A DNA stretch of 64,000 bases from CAITSH01 sp945892985. GTDB taxonomy: Bacteria > Pseudomonadota > Gammaproteobacteria > Burkholderiales > SG8-39. Shown piece by piece: positions 1-8,812 of the stretch. Numbering within the stretch: position 1 is the stretch's first letter; each line of letters opens with the position of its first letter. Made by a program: the position numbers and the translations under genes. The stretch is taken from the NCBI GenBank assembly GCA_945892985.1, contig CAMDDU010000012.1, positions 41,427 to 105,426 on the forward strand, given 5' to 3'. The notes below the pieces were generated by a model that had not been told where the DNA came from, did not search any database, and saw only the letters and a program-made list of their open reading frames with translations.

Positions 1-739
1 GCATCCAGATTTCCTTGGCGATAGGCTCGCTCTGCTCTTCTACTAGGTGCCCCACCAAACCGACCGCGCGCCCGATCACGGCGATGCCGCGCGCGGCTTT
101 CCAGGATATGCCCAGCTCGCAGCAAATGGCGCCGATGGCACCTGTCGCATTAATCGGCAAAGGCCTCTTATAGACGCGCTCAGCCTCGGCGGCGATAGCC
201 TCCATCAGTGCAATGTAACGGCCACGCAGGCCATTCTCGCCGGCGATCTCGAACAAGCGCGGCGCGCGCGGGTCGACCGGTTTGTGCAGGTTATGTCCGA
301 TGCCGGGAAGGATGGCGCCGCGCGCCTTATGGTCGGCGACGATGCGCGCCGCAACCGGCGCAAGGTCGGCGGCAGCATCGACGGGCAAAGACTCATGCAG
401 AATGCGCGCCGCACCCTCCGCCGTTCCAGCGAAGGTCGTGCCCATCCCGCACAGGCCCGCGGCCACGGCCGCCTGCAAAGACTCGGGCGCACCCATATAG
501 ATGAGCCGGCTGGCAATGGCCATAGGCGTCAGGCCGTGCTCAACGAGCGTGACGAGTATGGCGTTAAAGACCGTCGATTGCTGTGGTGTGGGCAGCTTGC
601 CGAGAATCTCCAGGAAAGCCATATCGCCGAGATTGACTTTACCGAGAATCTCGCCGGGAAGATCCAGGCCCTTCACGGTGATGCGGTCGGTTGTGCTCCA
701 GCCCATTGCGCTTTTCAGCGGTACCGGCGTTCTTGCCAT
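1..739 (-). CDS. Citryl-CoA lyase / citrate synthase-family protein (3' end outside window)
   Basis: Reading the minus strand from the ATG at 739 gives 246 codons with no stop before the window edge, so the gene is partial at its C-terminus. The protein begins MARTPVPLKSAMGWSTTDR and has the citrate-synthase-fold landmarks VEHG (residues 66-69) and GIGH (about 146-149) followed by a KPVDPR stretch. This pattern is typical of the short proteins annotated citryl-CoA lyase in betaproteobacteria, which cleave or form citryl-CoA-like thioesters; the true substrate here is inference. It is divergent from a LysR gene, the usual arrangement for a regulator and its target. The 717-base open frame on the opposite strand is a shadow. 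Confidence 0.8.
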   Translation of the reverse strand, partial: MARTPVPLKSAMGWSTTDRITVKGLDLPGEILGKVNLGDMAFLEILGKLPTPQQSTVFNAILVTLVEHGLTPMAIASRLIYMGAPESLQAAVAAGLCGMGTTFAGTAEGAARILHESLPVDAAADLAPVAARIVADHKARGAILPGIGHNLHKPVDPRAPRLFEIAGENGLRGRYIALMEAIAAEAERVYKRPLPINATGAIGAICCELGISWKAARGIAVIGRAVGLVGHLVEEQSEPIAKEIWM

Positions 740-762
740 GCTGTCCTCTCCTTGGTTACTTA

Positions 763-799
763 GTTTCTTGGTTTCTTAGTTTCTTGGTTTCTTGGTTTA
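763..799. repeat. Octamer tandem repeat between the lyase gene and lysR
   Basis: Four consecutive 8-base units, gtttcttg / gtttctta / gtttcttg / gtttcttg, followed by a partial gttta, lie 24 bases upstream of the lyase start codon on its 5' side. The unit is not a multiple of three and lies outside genes, so copy-number change would alter promoter spacing rather than protein. A second, unrelated octamer array lies on the other side of lysR. Confidence 0.85.
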
Positions 800-985
800 T
801 TCACCGCCTGCGGTTTCGGCGGCGGTCTGTTTTCGCGTGTCGCTTGTTCGCCACGATATTCCTGCGGCCTTGCTGCATTTGACCAGCAACCCCGAACAAT
901 AGAAACTGCAGCTTAATTTGTCCAATTGATATTAGCCATGAGAAGTATGTGAAATATGAATATTTAAACTTTCGATCTTAACCTG

Positions 986-1903
986 TTGCTGGCCTTTGAC
1001 GCGCTCCTGCGCGAGCGCAACGTCACGCGCGCCGGCGCGCGTATCGGCCTGTCGCAGCCCTCCATGAGCAACGCGCTAACCCGGCTACGCAAGCTTTGCG
1101 ATGACCCGCTGTTTGTGCGCACCCGGGCGGGCATGGAACCAACACCGCTGGCGCAAAAGCTCGCCGGGCCCGTGCAGCAAGGGCTAGAGACGCTGAAAAT
1201 AGGACTGGAGCAGCCCTTCGGTTTCGATCCGGCCAAATCAGCTCGCACGTTCAGGCTGGTCATGTCGGATATCGCGGAAATCACCGTCCTGCCGCGCCTC
1301 ATGGCCGCCCTGAAGCAGGCGGCGCCGGAAGTGAACATCGTCGCAACGCAGGTTCCGCGCGAAAGGTTTCGTTCGGTACTCGAAAACGGCGAGGCCGACC
1401 TGGCACTTGGCAATCTGCCGGAACTAAAAAGCGGCTTTTACCAGCAACGCCTGTTTCAGGACCACTACGTCTGCCTCGCCCGCCGCGATCATCCCGACAT
1501 CGGCGAGCGGCTCAGCCTGCGCCAGTATCTGCAAGGTTCCCACGTCCAGGTCAGCACCAGCGTAGGCGACACCATGATCGATCGCGAACTGACAAAACGC
1601 GGTTTGCAAAGGCGCATCGCACTACAGGTACCGCATTTTTTGGTGGTTACGGTCATCGTGATGAGCTGCGACCTGCTGGTCACCATTCCGTACACGGTGG
1701 TGAGTCTGCTGCGCGCCAAGGAACGCGTGAAAGTGATGAAACTACCCTTTCGTATTCCGGACGCTAACGTGCGGCAGTTCTGGCACCAGCGTTATCACCA
1801 CGATCCGGCCAACCGCTGGCTGCGCCGGTTGATCGCGGAAGTCTTTTTGGACGTAACCAGGACAGGTGCAGGCGCGACTCAACGGGTGAGCCTAGACACA
1901 TAG
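986..1903 (+). CDS. LysR-family transcriptional regulator with interrupted N-terminus
   Basis: This is a LysR-type regulator: a winged helix-turn-helix (about residues 5-60, with RERNVTRAGARIGLSQPSMS and DPLFVRT) followed by a periplasmic-binding-protein-like effector domain. It ends at the TAG at 1901. Family proteins normally start M-N-x-x-T-F-D-L-N-L-L. Here that sequence is present, but the ATG at 956 reads Met-Asn-Ile-TAA-Thr-Phe-Asp-Leu-Asn-Leu-Leu: an ochre codon at 965-967 cuts the first three codons from the rest. The listed start, TTG at 986, is simply the first usual initiation codon after the stop, and it loses part of the first helix. The gene may be a recent pseudogene, may use a non-standard start, or may carry a sequencing error. 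Its likely target is the divergent lyase gene. Confidence 0.75.
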   Translation: MLAFDALLRERNVTRAGARIGLSQPSMSNALTRLRKLCDDPLFVRTRAGMEPTPLAQKLAGPVQQGLETLKIGLEQPFGFDPAKSARTFRLVMSDIAEITVLPRLMAALKQAAPEVNIVATQVPRERFRSVLENGEADLALGNLPELKSGFYQQRLFQDHYVCLARRDHPDIGERLSLRQYLQGSHVQVSTSVGDTMIDRELTKRGLQRRIALQVPHFLVVTVIVMSCDLLVTIPYTVVSLLRAKERVKVMKLPFRIPDANVRQFWHQRYHHDPANRWLRRLIAEVFLDVTRTGAGATQRVSLDT

Positions 1904-1932
1904 ACACATAGACACATAGACACATAAACGCA
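1893..1932. repeat. Octamer tandem repeat overlapping the lysR stop codon
   Basis: Four exact copies of tagacaca (1893-1924) plus a degenerate fifth, taaacgca, run through the 3' end of the LysR gene. The TAG that ends the gene (1901-1903) is the first triplet of the second unit. Because the unit is 8 bases, gain or loss of copies after the stop would not change the protein. Confidence 0.85.
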
Positions 1933-1961
1933 TAGAACTCCAGACCGCCAGTCACGAAGTG

Positions 1962-2450
1962 CTAGGGTTTGCCGCCCCTCGCCTCCTGCCTGGCACGCAA
2001 ATAAGCACGCAGCTCTTCGCGTGAAATGCCCCCGTCGCGATTGATGTCGATCGCGTCAAACCGCCCAAACGCACGCGGCATGCCGGTTTGGACTTCGTTG
2101 CGACTGAGGAACCCGTCGGCATTGCTATCGGCGCGCGCAAACTGCTCTTCCAGGCCGCCCTTTGTGCGTGTGCGCCTGGCGTCATTTTGAACGCCACCGC
2201 CCTTGCTCCAGGCACGCAACTCATCAGGTGTGATCTGGCCGTCTCGATTGGCGTCAATGCGGTCAAATTCCGCCACCAGCGCCGGCGAGGCCCGCGCCTC
2301 GGCACGCGAGATCATGCCGTTGCCATCGGCGTCTATTGTTTGCAGCAGCTTGCCGACGCGGCTGCCCGTTGCAGCCGCCAGCAGACCCGGTACAAACAAA
2401 AACAGTAGCGGCAGCCAATGTTGCGGCCGGGGGCGGTTTCGTCGGGACAT
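1962..2450 (-). CDS. Secreted four-EF-hand calcium-binding protein
   Basis: A 162-residue protein from the ATG at 2450; an in-frame TTG further up would add seven residues. After a basic N-terminus and a hydrophobic stretch (WLPLLFLFVPGLLAAA), probably a signal peptide, it carries four EF-hand loops: DADGNGMISRAE, DANRDGQITPDE, DSNADGFLSRNE and DINRDGGISREE, with Asp at loop positions 1, 3 and 5 and Glu at 12, apart from an Asn at position 3 of the second and third. It should bind Ca2+ in the periplasm or outside the cell. It follows the C13 peptidase gene closely on the same strand, so co-transcription is likely. No partner or enzymatic role can be read from the sequence. Confidence 0.85.
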   Translation of the reverse strand: MSRRNRPRPQHWLPLLFLFVPGLLAAATGSRVGKLLQTIDADGNGMISRAEARASPALVAEFDRIDANRDGQITPDELRAWSKGGGVQNDARRTRTKGGLEEQFARADSNADGFLSRNEVQTGMPRAFGRFDAIDINRDGGISREELRAYLRARQEARGGKP

Positions 2451-2488
2451 GCCCCAATAACGGCGGGGCAACGCACGCGTTGACCGCG

Positions 2489-3910
2489 CTAAGGGGTCGC
2501 GCGCGCCAGACCCAGGTGTAATCCGGCCTGCTTGATGTTGGCCCGGGACTTCAGCCTTGTCTCGAGTTCGCCAAGCTTCTCGCGCATCGCCGCCCCGACA
2601 AACATTTGCGGGCCGGAAGCGTCGAGCTTTTCAGCGCGCTCGCGCGTGGTGATGCTGCGCTTGGCCAGGTCAAATGCATCGATGAAGGACAGGCTGCGGC
2701 GCAAGGCCTCGTGAAAATAGGCGCGGCCGAAATAGGTGAAATCCTCCTCGTTGGCACAACCGAAAGATTGGCGGTCTGCCGCGGCGGTGGTGACGATCAG
2801 GGTGTTTTCATCTTTGAGCGGCTCGATGAAACCGCCGGAGTAACAGGCCGAAATAACCAGCACCTTCCACTTGATTCCGCTCTCGGCTAGTATGCGTGAC
2901 AGTGCCGCGGGCTTCAGCTGCGCCAGCTCCAGCGGCGGCAGCTCGAAGGCGAGTTCATGCTGTTCAGTACCATGCGTACTGATGTAGAGCAGCAGCACAT
3001 CTTCGTCAGGATTCATCATGGCTGCCATGCGCGACAATGCCAGGCGCAGATGCGTGATCGTCGCGATAGGTATTCCGCCCAGGGTTTGCGGATTATTCGA
3101 CAACAGGATGTTGCGACCGGCGGTGTCAAAGCGCTCGGCGAGCAAATGGTCGACAACCGCCAGTTCACGCGCGAACACATCCTGCGTGCCAAAGGGCGCC
3201 AGACCGAGAAAATAAAGGTCCGTCACACCAGGGCGGTCGGGTTCGAGCGCGTCAAGTTGATCGATCAGCAAGGGCGTTTGCGCGTGAAACATCTGCTCCT
3301 GCGTAATGGCTGCGACCGGCCCCCCATCGTCGTCGCCTCCCGGCGCGGCCTGCCACAAATCCGCCCGGGGCAGCGCGAACACAAACGCGGCGAGCAGCCC
3401 GGTTAGAAGCCCGCCCGCTACCATGGCACGCGGCCAGTTCCACCAGACTAGCAGCGCGACGACGCGAAAAATCACCGCCAAGGACCAGGCGAGGTAGGCG
3501 TAGTAGAGGGCGGCTGACACCGCCGGCGGCAGGGCCTGCCACAACAGGGCGAGCTGCAGCACCGTTCCGAACACCTCGAACACGGCGTCGGACGCGATCA
3601 GCAGCAAGGCAAGGGCCAGCATCAACTCGCGCCGACCGTAAATGTGTGCGATGACAAGGCAGACAAGCAGCGTCAGCGGTACCTGCAGCAGCGGCGCCGT
3701 CAACGCCGCCGGGTTCAACGCACCGGAAAAACCAAAACGCAACATGCCGACGACCAGCCACACCAGCAGGTTGAAAACGAACAGCACCGTATAGTCTTCA
3801 GGTGAGATGCGAAAGTCGAGCACCCTCACCTTGAGGAACAGCGCCAGGCGAATACCGGCGACAACATTTTGTTTAAGCCGGCGCAACAGCCGGACGAAAA
3901 AGACGCGCAC
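2489..3910 (-). CDS. Membrane-anchored C13 (legumain/caspase-fold) peptidase
   Basis: 473 residues. The open frame continues upstream inside cca, but a GTG at 3910 follows the cca TAG by one base and has GGGAG seven bases upstream, so I take it as the start. The N-terminal half has about five or six hydrophobic segments (roughly residues 30-190), followed by a soluble C-terminal domain. That domain has the peptidase C13 catalytic pair: His in ISTHGTEQHE (about residue 313) and Cys in VISACYSGG (about 356). Such bacterial proteins are annotated C13 family peptidase or caspase-like, and their substrates are unknown. The translationally tight junction with cca and the adjacent secreted EF-hand gene suggest one operon. 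Confidence 0.85.
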   Translation of the reverse strand: MRVFFVRLLRRLKQNVVAGIRLALFLKVRVLDFRISPEDYTVLFVFNLLVWLVVGMLRFGFSGALNPAALTAPLLQVPLTLLVCLVIAHIYGRRELMLALALLLIASDAVFEVFGTVLQLALLWQALPPAVSAALYYAYLAWSLAVIFRVVALLVWWNWPRAMVAGGLLTGLLAAFVFALPRADLWQAAPGGDDDGGPVAAITQEQMFHAQTPLLIDQLDALEPDRPGVTDLYFLGLAPFGTQDVFARELAVVDHLLAERFDTAGRNILLSNNPQTLGGIPIATITHLRLALSRMAAMMNPDEDVLLLYISTHGTEQHELAFELPPLELAQLKPAALSRILAESGIKWKVLVISACYSGGFIEPLKDENTLIVTTAAADRQSFGCANEEDFTYFGRAYFHEALRRSLSFIDAFDLAKRSITTRERAEKLDASGPQMFVGAAMREKLGELETRLKSRANIKQAGLHLGLARATP

Positions 3911-3911
3911 C

Positions 3912-5060
3912 CTAGACTCCCGCCGCCATGCAGCCGGCGCCGCCGAGGGCGGCATCGACGGCGGCAAGGCGCGCCGCCTGAACGCGGATTGGGATATCTG
4001 TCGCAGCGCCGGACTTTGCAATCGCGCCGGCATCGACAGCGATTGCGGCCACCACCGCACGTTCAATGCGCGCGCGCGCGGGCCATTTTGACGGCGTACG
4101 GTCCGATGTCGCATCAGGGCGCGCCAGCTCGCACTCACAGACGTCAAGCAGGCTGCCAAATCGCTCCGGTCGCCGGAACGCGTCACCCGCCTGCATCAAA
4201 GTCAAAAGACCGGCGGCATCGGCGGTGCCGGCCGCGGCAATACGCGCTTTCAGATTGGCTCCCAGCACCGCAAGGTCACGGCATTCCCCCGGCGCCCTGA
4301 CGCGTTGCGCCAGCGCCGGCACCGCATCGCCGGCAAGGCCGATGGCACAACACGCGAAGCGTGCCGGCAGGGGCAGCTTACGCCGCACAGCCTGTTCAAG
4401 GCCGCGCAATGCGGGCAAGGGATCGGCGGCGTGCGCTGCGGCCTCGGGCAGGATGGCGGCAAACGCGCCCGATTCGGCCAGCACTTCAAACATGCGCAGA
4501 GGCGCGTCCTCCATCAAACCTTTGGCCAGTTCCTGCCAGACGCGTTCGGGCACCAGCGCATTGACTTCACCCGAGGCGGCCATGCTGCGCATCAGCGCAA
4601 GGGTTTCGGGTGCAATGGCAAAACCAAAGCGTGCGGCAAAGCGCGCACCGCGCAGGATACGCACCGGGTCTTCGGCAAACGCCGCCCCGACATGGCGCAG
4701 CACGCCGGCTTTCAAGTCGGCCAGGCCGCCGTAGGGGTCGATCAGTTCGCCATTCGCGTCGCGAGCCATGGCGTTGATGGTGAAATCACGCCGGGAAAGA
4801 TCCTGCTCCAGTGTGACGTCGGGCGCCGCATAGACTTGGAAACCCTTGTAGCCGGGTGCGGTCTTGCGCTCGGTGCGGGCGAGGGCGTACTCCTCATGGG
4901 TTTGCGAATGCAGGAACACAGGAAAATCCTTGCCCACCGGCATGTAGCCGAGGCGGATCATTTCTTCTGGCGTCGCACCGACCACGACATAGTCGTGGTC
5001 TTTTACCGGCAGGCCGAGCAGCCGGTCGCGGACCGCGCCGCCGACCTCGAAAATATTCAT
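3912..5060 (-). CDS. cca: CCA tRNA nucleotidyltransferase
   Basis: Adds or repairs the 3' CCA end of tRNA in the cytoplasm from CTP and ATP. The 382-residue class II nucleotidyltransferase begins MNIFEVGGAVRD with the metal-binding DHD at residues 21-23, the RRDFTINAMA motif near residue 90 and the EDPVRILRGARFAARF tRNA-head segment near 130. The HD phosphohydrolase motif found in the longer E. coli enzyme was not seen, so this is probably the short form without the 2',3'-phosphatase activities. It lies between a GST gene and the C13 peptidase gene, which starts immediately after its stop. Confidence 0.95.
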   Translation of the reverse strand: MNIFEVGGAVRDRLLGLPVKDHDYVVVGATPEEMIRLGYMPVGKDFPVFLHSQTHEEYALARTERKTAPGYKGFQVYAAPDVTLEQDLSRRDFTINAMARDANGELIDPYGGLADLKAGVLRHVGAAFAEDPVRILRGARFAARFGFAIAPETLALMRSMAASGEVNALVPERVWQELAKGLMEDAPLRMFEVLAESGAFAAILPEAAAHAADPLPALRGLEQAVRRKLPLPARFACCAIGLAGDAVPALAQRVRAPGECRDLAVLGANLKARIAAAGTADAAGLLTLMQAGDAFRRPERFGSLLDVCECELARPDATSDRTPSKWPARARIERAVVAAIAVDAGAIAKSGAATDIPIRVQAARLAAVDAALGGAGCMAAGV

Positions 5061-5099
5061 GCGGGCGCCGCGATCATGCGACGCGCGTGCGACCGCCGA

Positions 5100-5768
5100 T
5101 CACGCCAATCGCACATAGGGTTCATCGGCCGACACGAACTCAGTCTCGGCGCGTGCACCGTCCATCCACTGGCGCACGGCGGCGAGCTTGCGCACGGCGT
5201 CGCAATAGCGCATGGCCTCTTCCGGCAGGGCAACGGCATAGGTCATGAAGCGCATGACCACCGGCGCGAAGTAGGCGTCGACCGCGCCAAAAGCGCCGAA
5301 CAACATGTCACCGGCGCTTTCGCTTTGCACACGGCAGGTTTGCCAGAGCGCACAAATACGGTCGATGTCGCGCTGTACTTCGGCGCTCATGCCCTTGCCC
5401 GGATGCGATGCGCGGATATTCATCGGCATGGCACCGCGCAGGTTGCGAAAACCGCCGTGCATTTCGGCGCAGGCGGCGCGCGCCAGCTGGCGCGCGCGCA
5501 GATCCGCCGGCCACAGGCCTTTTTGCGGATGCAGCTCGGCAAGCGTTTCGCAAATGGCGAGCGAGTCCCACACCGGCGCACCATCGATCAGCAGCAGGGG
5601 AACCTGGCCGTTCGGGGAGGCATAGGCATCGATGCCGCGGACCTTCGCGTCGTCGGCGAACTTGAGCTGCACCTCCTCAAACGCAATGCCCGACTGTCGC
5701 AGCGCAATCCAGGGCCGCATCGACCAGGACGAGTAGTTTTTGTTGGCGATAACGAGTTGCAGCCGCAT
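5100..5768 (-). CDS. Glutathione S-transferase family protein
   Basis: A 222-residue cytoplasmic protein with a thioredoxin-like N-terminal domain beginning LVIANKNYSSWSMRPWIALR, the pattern of the zeta/YfcF-like glutathione transferases in which Ser residues near positions 13-16 activate glutathione. A VPLLLIDGAPVWDSLAICE stretch (about residues 55-75) provides the cis-Pro and the glutathione gamma-glutamyl binding site. An all-helical C-terminal domain follows. The substrate cannot be predicted. It lies seven bases after the NDUFA9-like gene on the same strand and just before cca, so the three may be co-transcribed. Confidence 0.9.
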   Translation of the reverse strand: MRLQLVIANKNYSSWSMRPWIALRQSGIAFEEVQLKFADDAKVRGIDAYASPNGQVPLLLIDGAPVWDSLAICETLAELHPQKGLWPADLRARQLARAACAEMHGGFRNLRGAMPMNIRASHPGKGMSAEVQRDIDRICALWQTCRVQSESAGDMLFGAFGAVDAYFAPVVMRFMTYAVALPEEAMRYCDAVRKLAAVRQWMDGARAETEFVSADEPYVRLA

Positions 5769-5775
5769 GCGCCTG

Positions 5776-6723
5776 CTATCTCCCGGCGCAAATGCGAAAG
5801 AAATTAAACCGCGAGCGCGGCAACACCCCGGCCAGATAGGACGGTGCCACGGCTTCGAGCGCGGTCGGCGCTATGCCGAAGGGCAACGCGGCCGCGCTGA
5901 CACTGTCGCGCTCCATTGAACGCACGTTATCGAGCGTCAGCGGCGACCCGGGTACCAGGCCCATTACGAAAGCCTGAGCGCCGGAGAGGACCTTGCCCAG
6001 ACCGATGATAGGGCGCTCACAGCCGATCACCCGGCCGGTATAGGCGACCAGTTCGCGCAGCGTATAGACGCGCGGCCCGACAAGGTCGTAGGTCTTGCCG
6101 CGGCTGCTGCGATCGGCGAGGGCAGCCACGAACGCGCGCGCCACATCGCCGACATAGACCGGCTGAAACCGCGCGTTGGGTGAACCCAGGGGCATCACCG
6201 GGAAAAGGCGCAGCAGGGTGGCAAAGAGGTTGAGAAAGCCATCTTCGGGCCCGAACACCACCGACGGGCGAAACACGGTCACGGCAAGGCGGTCTTTCGC
6301 GGCGAGTACGGCGGCCTCGCCGGCAGCCTTTGAGCGCAGGTATTCGCTGGGCGCATCGTCCGCCGCGCAAAGGGCGCTCATCTGCACGAGGTGCGGCACC
6401 CCGGCGGCAAGGCAGGCGGCGACCAATTTTTGGGGCAGCTCGACATGCGCCGAAGCGAAGTCGCGTCCGTAAGGCATGCCCGGCCGGCTATGCAGGATGC
6501 CGACCAGATTGATCACCGCCTCACAGCCGACCAAGAGCCTTGCCAGCACCGCCGAATCGCCCACCCCGGCCTCGACCACATCGACTGTGGGCAGGGTAAT
6601 GAGGTGCTTGGCACGCTCGCGACCGCGCGTGGGGACCAGCACAGTGTGCCCTTGTTCCGCAAGCATGCGAACGATGTGGCGGCCGATAAAGCCGCTACCT
6701 CCGACAACACAAATTTTTGCCAT
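5776..6723 (-). CDS. NAD(P)-binding Rossmann protein, complex I NDUFA9-like
   Basis: 315 residues of the atypical short-chain dehydrogenase/NAD-dependent epimerase fold. The nucleotide-binding GGSGFIGRH is at residues 8-16; then come INLVGIL, a Y-L-R-S-K-A stretch corresponding to the YxxxK region, and FRPSVVFGPEDGF. The C-terminal half resembles the NDUFA9/39-kDa complex I accessory subunit subgroup that is common as a single gene in betaproteobacteria. The actual reaction is unknown. The gene precedes GST and cca in the same direction. Confidence 0.85.
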   Translation of the reverse strand: MAKICVVGGSGFIGRHIVRMLAEQGHTVLVPTRGRERAKHLITLPTVDVVEAGVGDSAVLARLLVGCEAVINLVGILHSRPGMPYGRDFASAHVELPQKLVAACLAAGVPHLVQMSALCAADDAPSEYLRSKAAGEAAVLAAKDRLAVTVFRPSVVFGPEDGFLNLFATLLRLFPVMPLGSPNARFQPVYVGDVARAFVAALADRSSRGKTYDLVGPRVYTLRELVAYTGRVIGCERPIIGLGKVLSGAQAFVMGLVPGSPLTLDNVRSMERDSVSAAALPFGIAPTALEAVAPSYLAGVLPRSRFNFFRICAGR

Positions 6724-6775
6724 AGTTTTACCCGAGAAGAACGGCCCCCCGAGAACTCTCCGGAGTCCTGCGATT

Positions 6776-8743
6776 TTACTGCGCCTCGTCCGCCTTCAGC
6801 GCAAACGTCTTGTCCGAACTCTGCCGCGCCGGAATGTGACCCAAGCGCGTTTTCAATGAACGGGTCGGGTCGCCAAGCACCGCCGCATAGTAGACCGTAT
6901 TGATCATGACTTTTTTGACGTAATCGCGCGTCTCGTCAAACGGAATGCTCTCGGCGTAGATGGCACCCTCGAGCGCTTGCGCGTCGCGCCAGCGCCGGGC
7001 GCGACCCGGTCCGGCGTTATAGGCGGCGGCCGCGAGCACGGGCGAACCGCCCTGGTCGTCAAGGACGTGCTTCAAATAGGCGGTGCCCAGGCGCACGTTG
7101 ACACCCACATCGGTGACACGCGACGGGCTGAAGTTAGTCATGCCAATTTTGCCGGCCATCCATTTTGCCGTGGCCGGCATCAGTTGCATCAGTCCGGCGG
7201 CGCCCACCGAGGACTTGGCCGCGGTGATGAAGCGGCTTTCCTGACGAACCAAGCCCAGCACCCAGGGCTCCTCAAGCCGCAATGCGCGTGCCGACTCGGC
7301 AAACACCTGGCGGTGCGGGGCGAGGTAGCGCAGCGAGAAATCATGCTGCGCGAGCGTGCGGTCGGCGGTACTGATGGCGCGGTCCCAGATTTCGAATCTG
7401 CGCGCGTGATCAGCGGCCGCGAGCAGGAAGCGGTCATCGGTGCCGCGAATCGCCCACAACCATTCACGCGTCGCTTCGTTGCGCATGTCGAGACGGTACA
7501 GGGCGAGCGCCCGTGTCAGACCTGGGTTGGCCGCCGCAGTCGCAACCTCCTCTTTGGTCGGAGCAGCAACCTTGGCCGGAATATTCACGGCCCGACCCAG
7601 CTCTTCAGCTGCGAGCCGGCCGTAAAAATGATGTTCATCAGCGACCCGCGCGAATAATTTATGCGCCTCGGGAATGTTACCCAACACGTGATGCGCCCGC
7701 CCCTGCCAGTACACCCAGGCCGGGTCATTGCGCTGCAGCGCGTCCATGCGTTGCACCGCCGCCATCACCGCCGCCCAGTTGCCCTGGCGCAAGGCGATGC
7801 GCACGTACCACGCCAATTGCTCGTTCGATAGCACCGTGTCGCCTGTCTCACCGTACCAGGCGAGCGCCTCGGGCAGCAACTGCCGCGCGCCGGCAAACGC
7901 CAACTGTCCCCAACCGTAAGCGCAATCCTCGGCGGAAAATTTTTCGCGCATCTTGGCATCCCAGTACCCGGCCGCCGCTTGCGGGTCACTTTTAGCGAGC
8001 CGAATCAGCGCAAACATCACCAGCTCGCGTGCCGGACGCTTGCTCAGGTTGCCGGGCTTGTCCAGATACCGCAGCGGGGACTGGTTGACAGCGTCAAGTT
8101 GCCGCACATCCAGCGCCTCTTCCCGTGGAAGGTACTCGGCGGTGCGCTTGGCTTGCCCCATCTGCCCCGCCTCCACCAGCAGGCGTATGCGCTTCCAGAC
8201 ATCGCCGGCGCTGTAACGGCCGTCGGCCAGCAAGACTTCCGCCAAACCAACGCAAGCTTCGGGTAGCTCCCTCGGCGTGTTCCAGAATCGTCGCACTTCC
8301 GCCAGTGCGCTTGCATCCTGTTGCCGCCAGCGGCCGGACAGGCTGTAACAACTGGTGTCGGCATCTTCGTTGACGAGCTGCGGAAACGCGGACTGGAACG
8401 CCTCCCACTGTCCGCGCTTGCCAAGCTGCTTGAGCCACTCCCGCCGCAGGTTCTCGGCCAGTAGTGTGCCGGTGTTGCCCGCAAGAAATGCATTTACGTC
8501 ATCTGGCGATGCGGTTTCAAGCCGCAATTTGAGTTGCCAGTACTCGACCCATGGCACCAGAACATGTCCTTTGGCAAGCGCGGCGGCTTTGTTCAGTTTG
8601 GCGGCATCGCCTGCGCGAAACGCATCCCGGGCGAGCACAACGGCTTCTTCAGCACTTGGCTTACGCGGCGCAGCCTCGGCGGCAGGCAGCAACACCACCA
8701 GACAGAGTGCTAATATGATTTTATTGAAATGGTGGATGTTCAT
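6776..8743 (-). CDS. slt: Soluble lytic murein transglycosylase
   Basis: 655 residues. A signal peptide (IILALCLVVLLPAAEAA) directs it to the periplasm. A long helical-repeat region typical of Slt70 (about residues 30-480) is followed by a goose-lysozyme-like catalytic domain with the general acid Glu in RQESRF (about residue 503), then SSVGAAGLMQLMPATAK and AAAYNAGPGRARRW. It cleaves peptidoglycan between MurNAc and GlcNAc, forming 1,6-anhydroMurNAc ends, for wall turnover. It is divergent from the 5-formyl-THF cyclo-ligase gene, with a 69-base gap that must hold both promoters. Confidence 0.95.
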   Translation of the reverse strand: MNIHHFNKIILALCLVVLLPAAEAAPRKPSAEEAVVLARDAFRAGDAAKLNKAAALAKGHVLVPWVEYWQLKLRLETASPDDVNAFLAGNTGTLLAENLRREWLKQLGKRGQWEAFQSAFPQLVNEDADTSCYSLSGRWRQQDASALAEVRRFWNTPRELPEACVGLAEVLLADGRYSAGDVWKRIRLLVEAGQMGQAKRTAEYLPREEALDVRQLDAVNQSPLRYLDKPGNLSKRPARELVMFALIRLAKSDPQAAAGYWDAKMREKFSAEDCAYGWGQLAFAGARQLLPEALAWYGETGDTVLSNEQLAWYVRIALRQGNWAAVMAAVQRMDALQRNDPAWVYWQGRAHHVLGNIPEAHKLFARVADEHHFYGRLAAEELGRAVNIPAKVAAPTKEEVATAAANPGLTRALALYRLDMRNEATREWLWAIRGTDDRFLLAAADHARRFEIWDRAISTADRTLAQHDFSLRYLAPHRQVFAESARALRLEEPWVLGLVRQESRFITAAKSSVGAAGLMQLMPATAKWMAGKIGMTNFSPSRVTDVGVNVRLGTAYLKHVLDDQGGSPVLAAAAYNAGPGRARRWRDAQALEGAIYAESIPFDETRDYVKKVMINTVYYAAVLGDPTRSLKTRLGHIPARQSSDKTFALKADEAQ

Positions 8744-8812
8744 GATTCTCTTGAAGAATAATACAGCAAATGGCTATTCTGGCGGGGCTTTTCCTTAACA
8801 GACGAGTAACGC

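Noticed and set aside
47..763. 238-codon plus-strand open frame
   Set aside because: It is the antisense shadow of the citryl-CoA lyase gene; its translation is Arg/Ala-rich and matches no family.
4305..5807. 500-codon plus-strand open frame across cca and the GST gene
   Set aside because: Antisense to two genes with intact catalytic motifs; GC-rich DNA commonly leaves such frames open.
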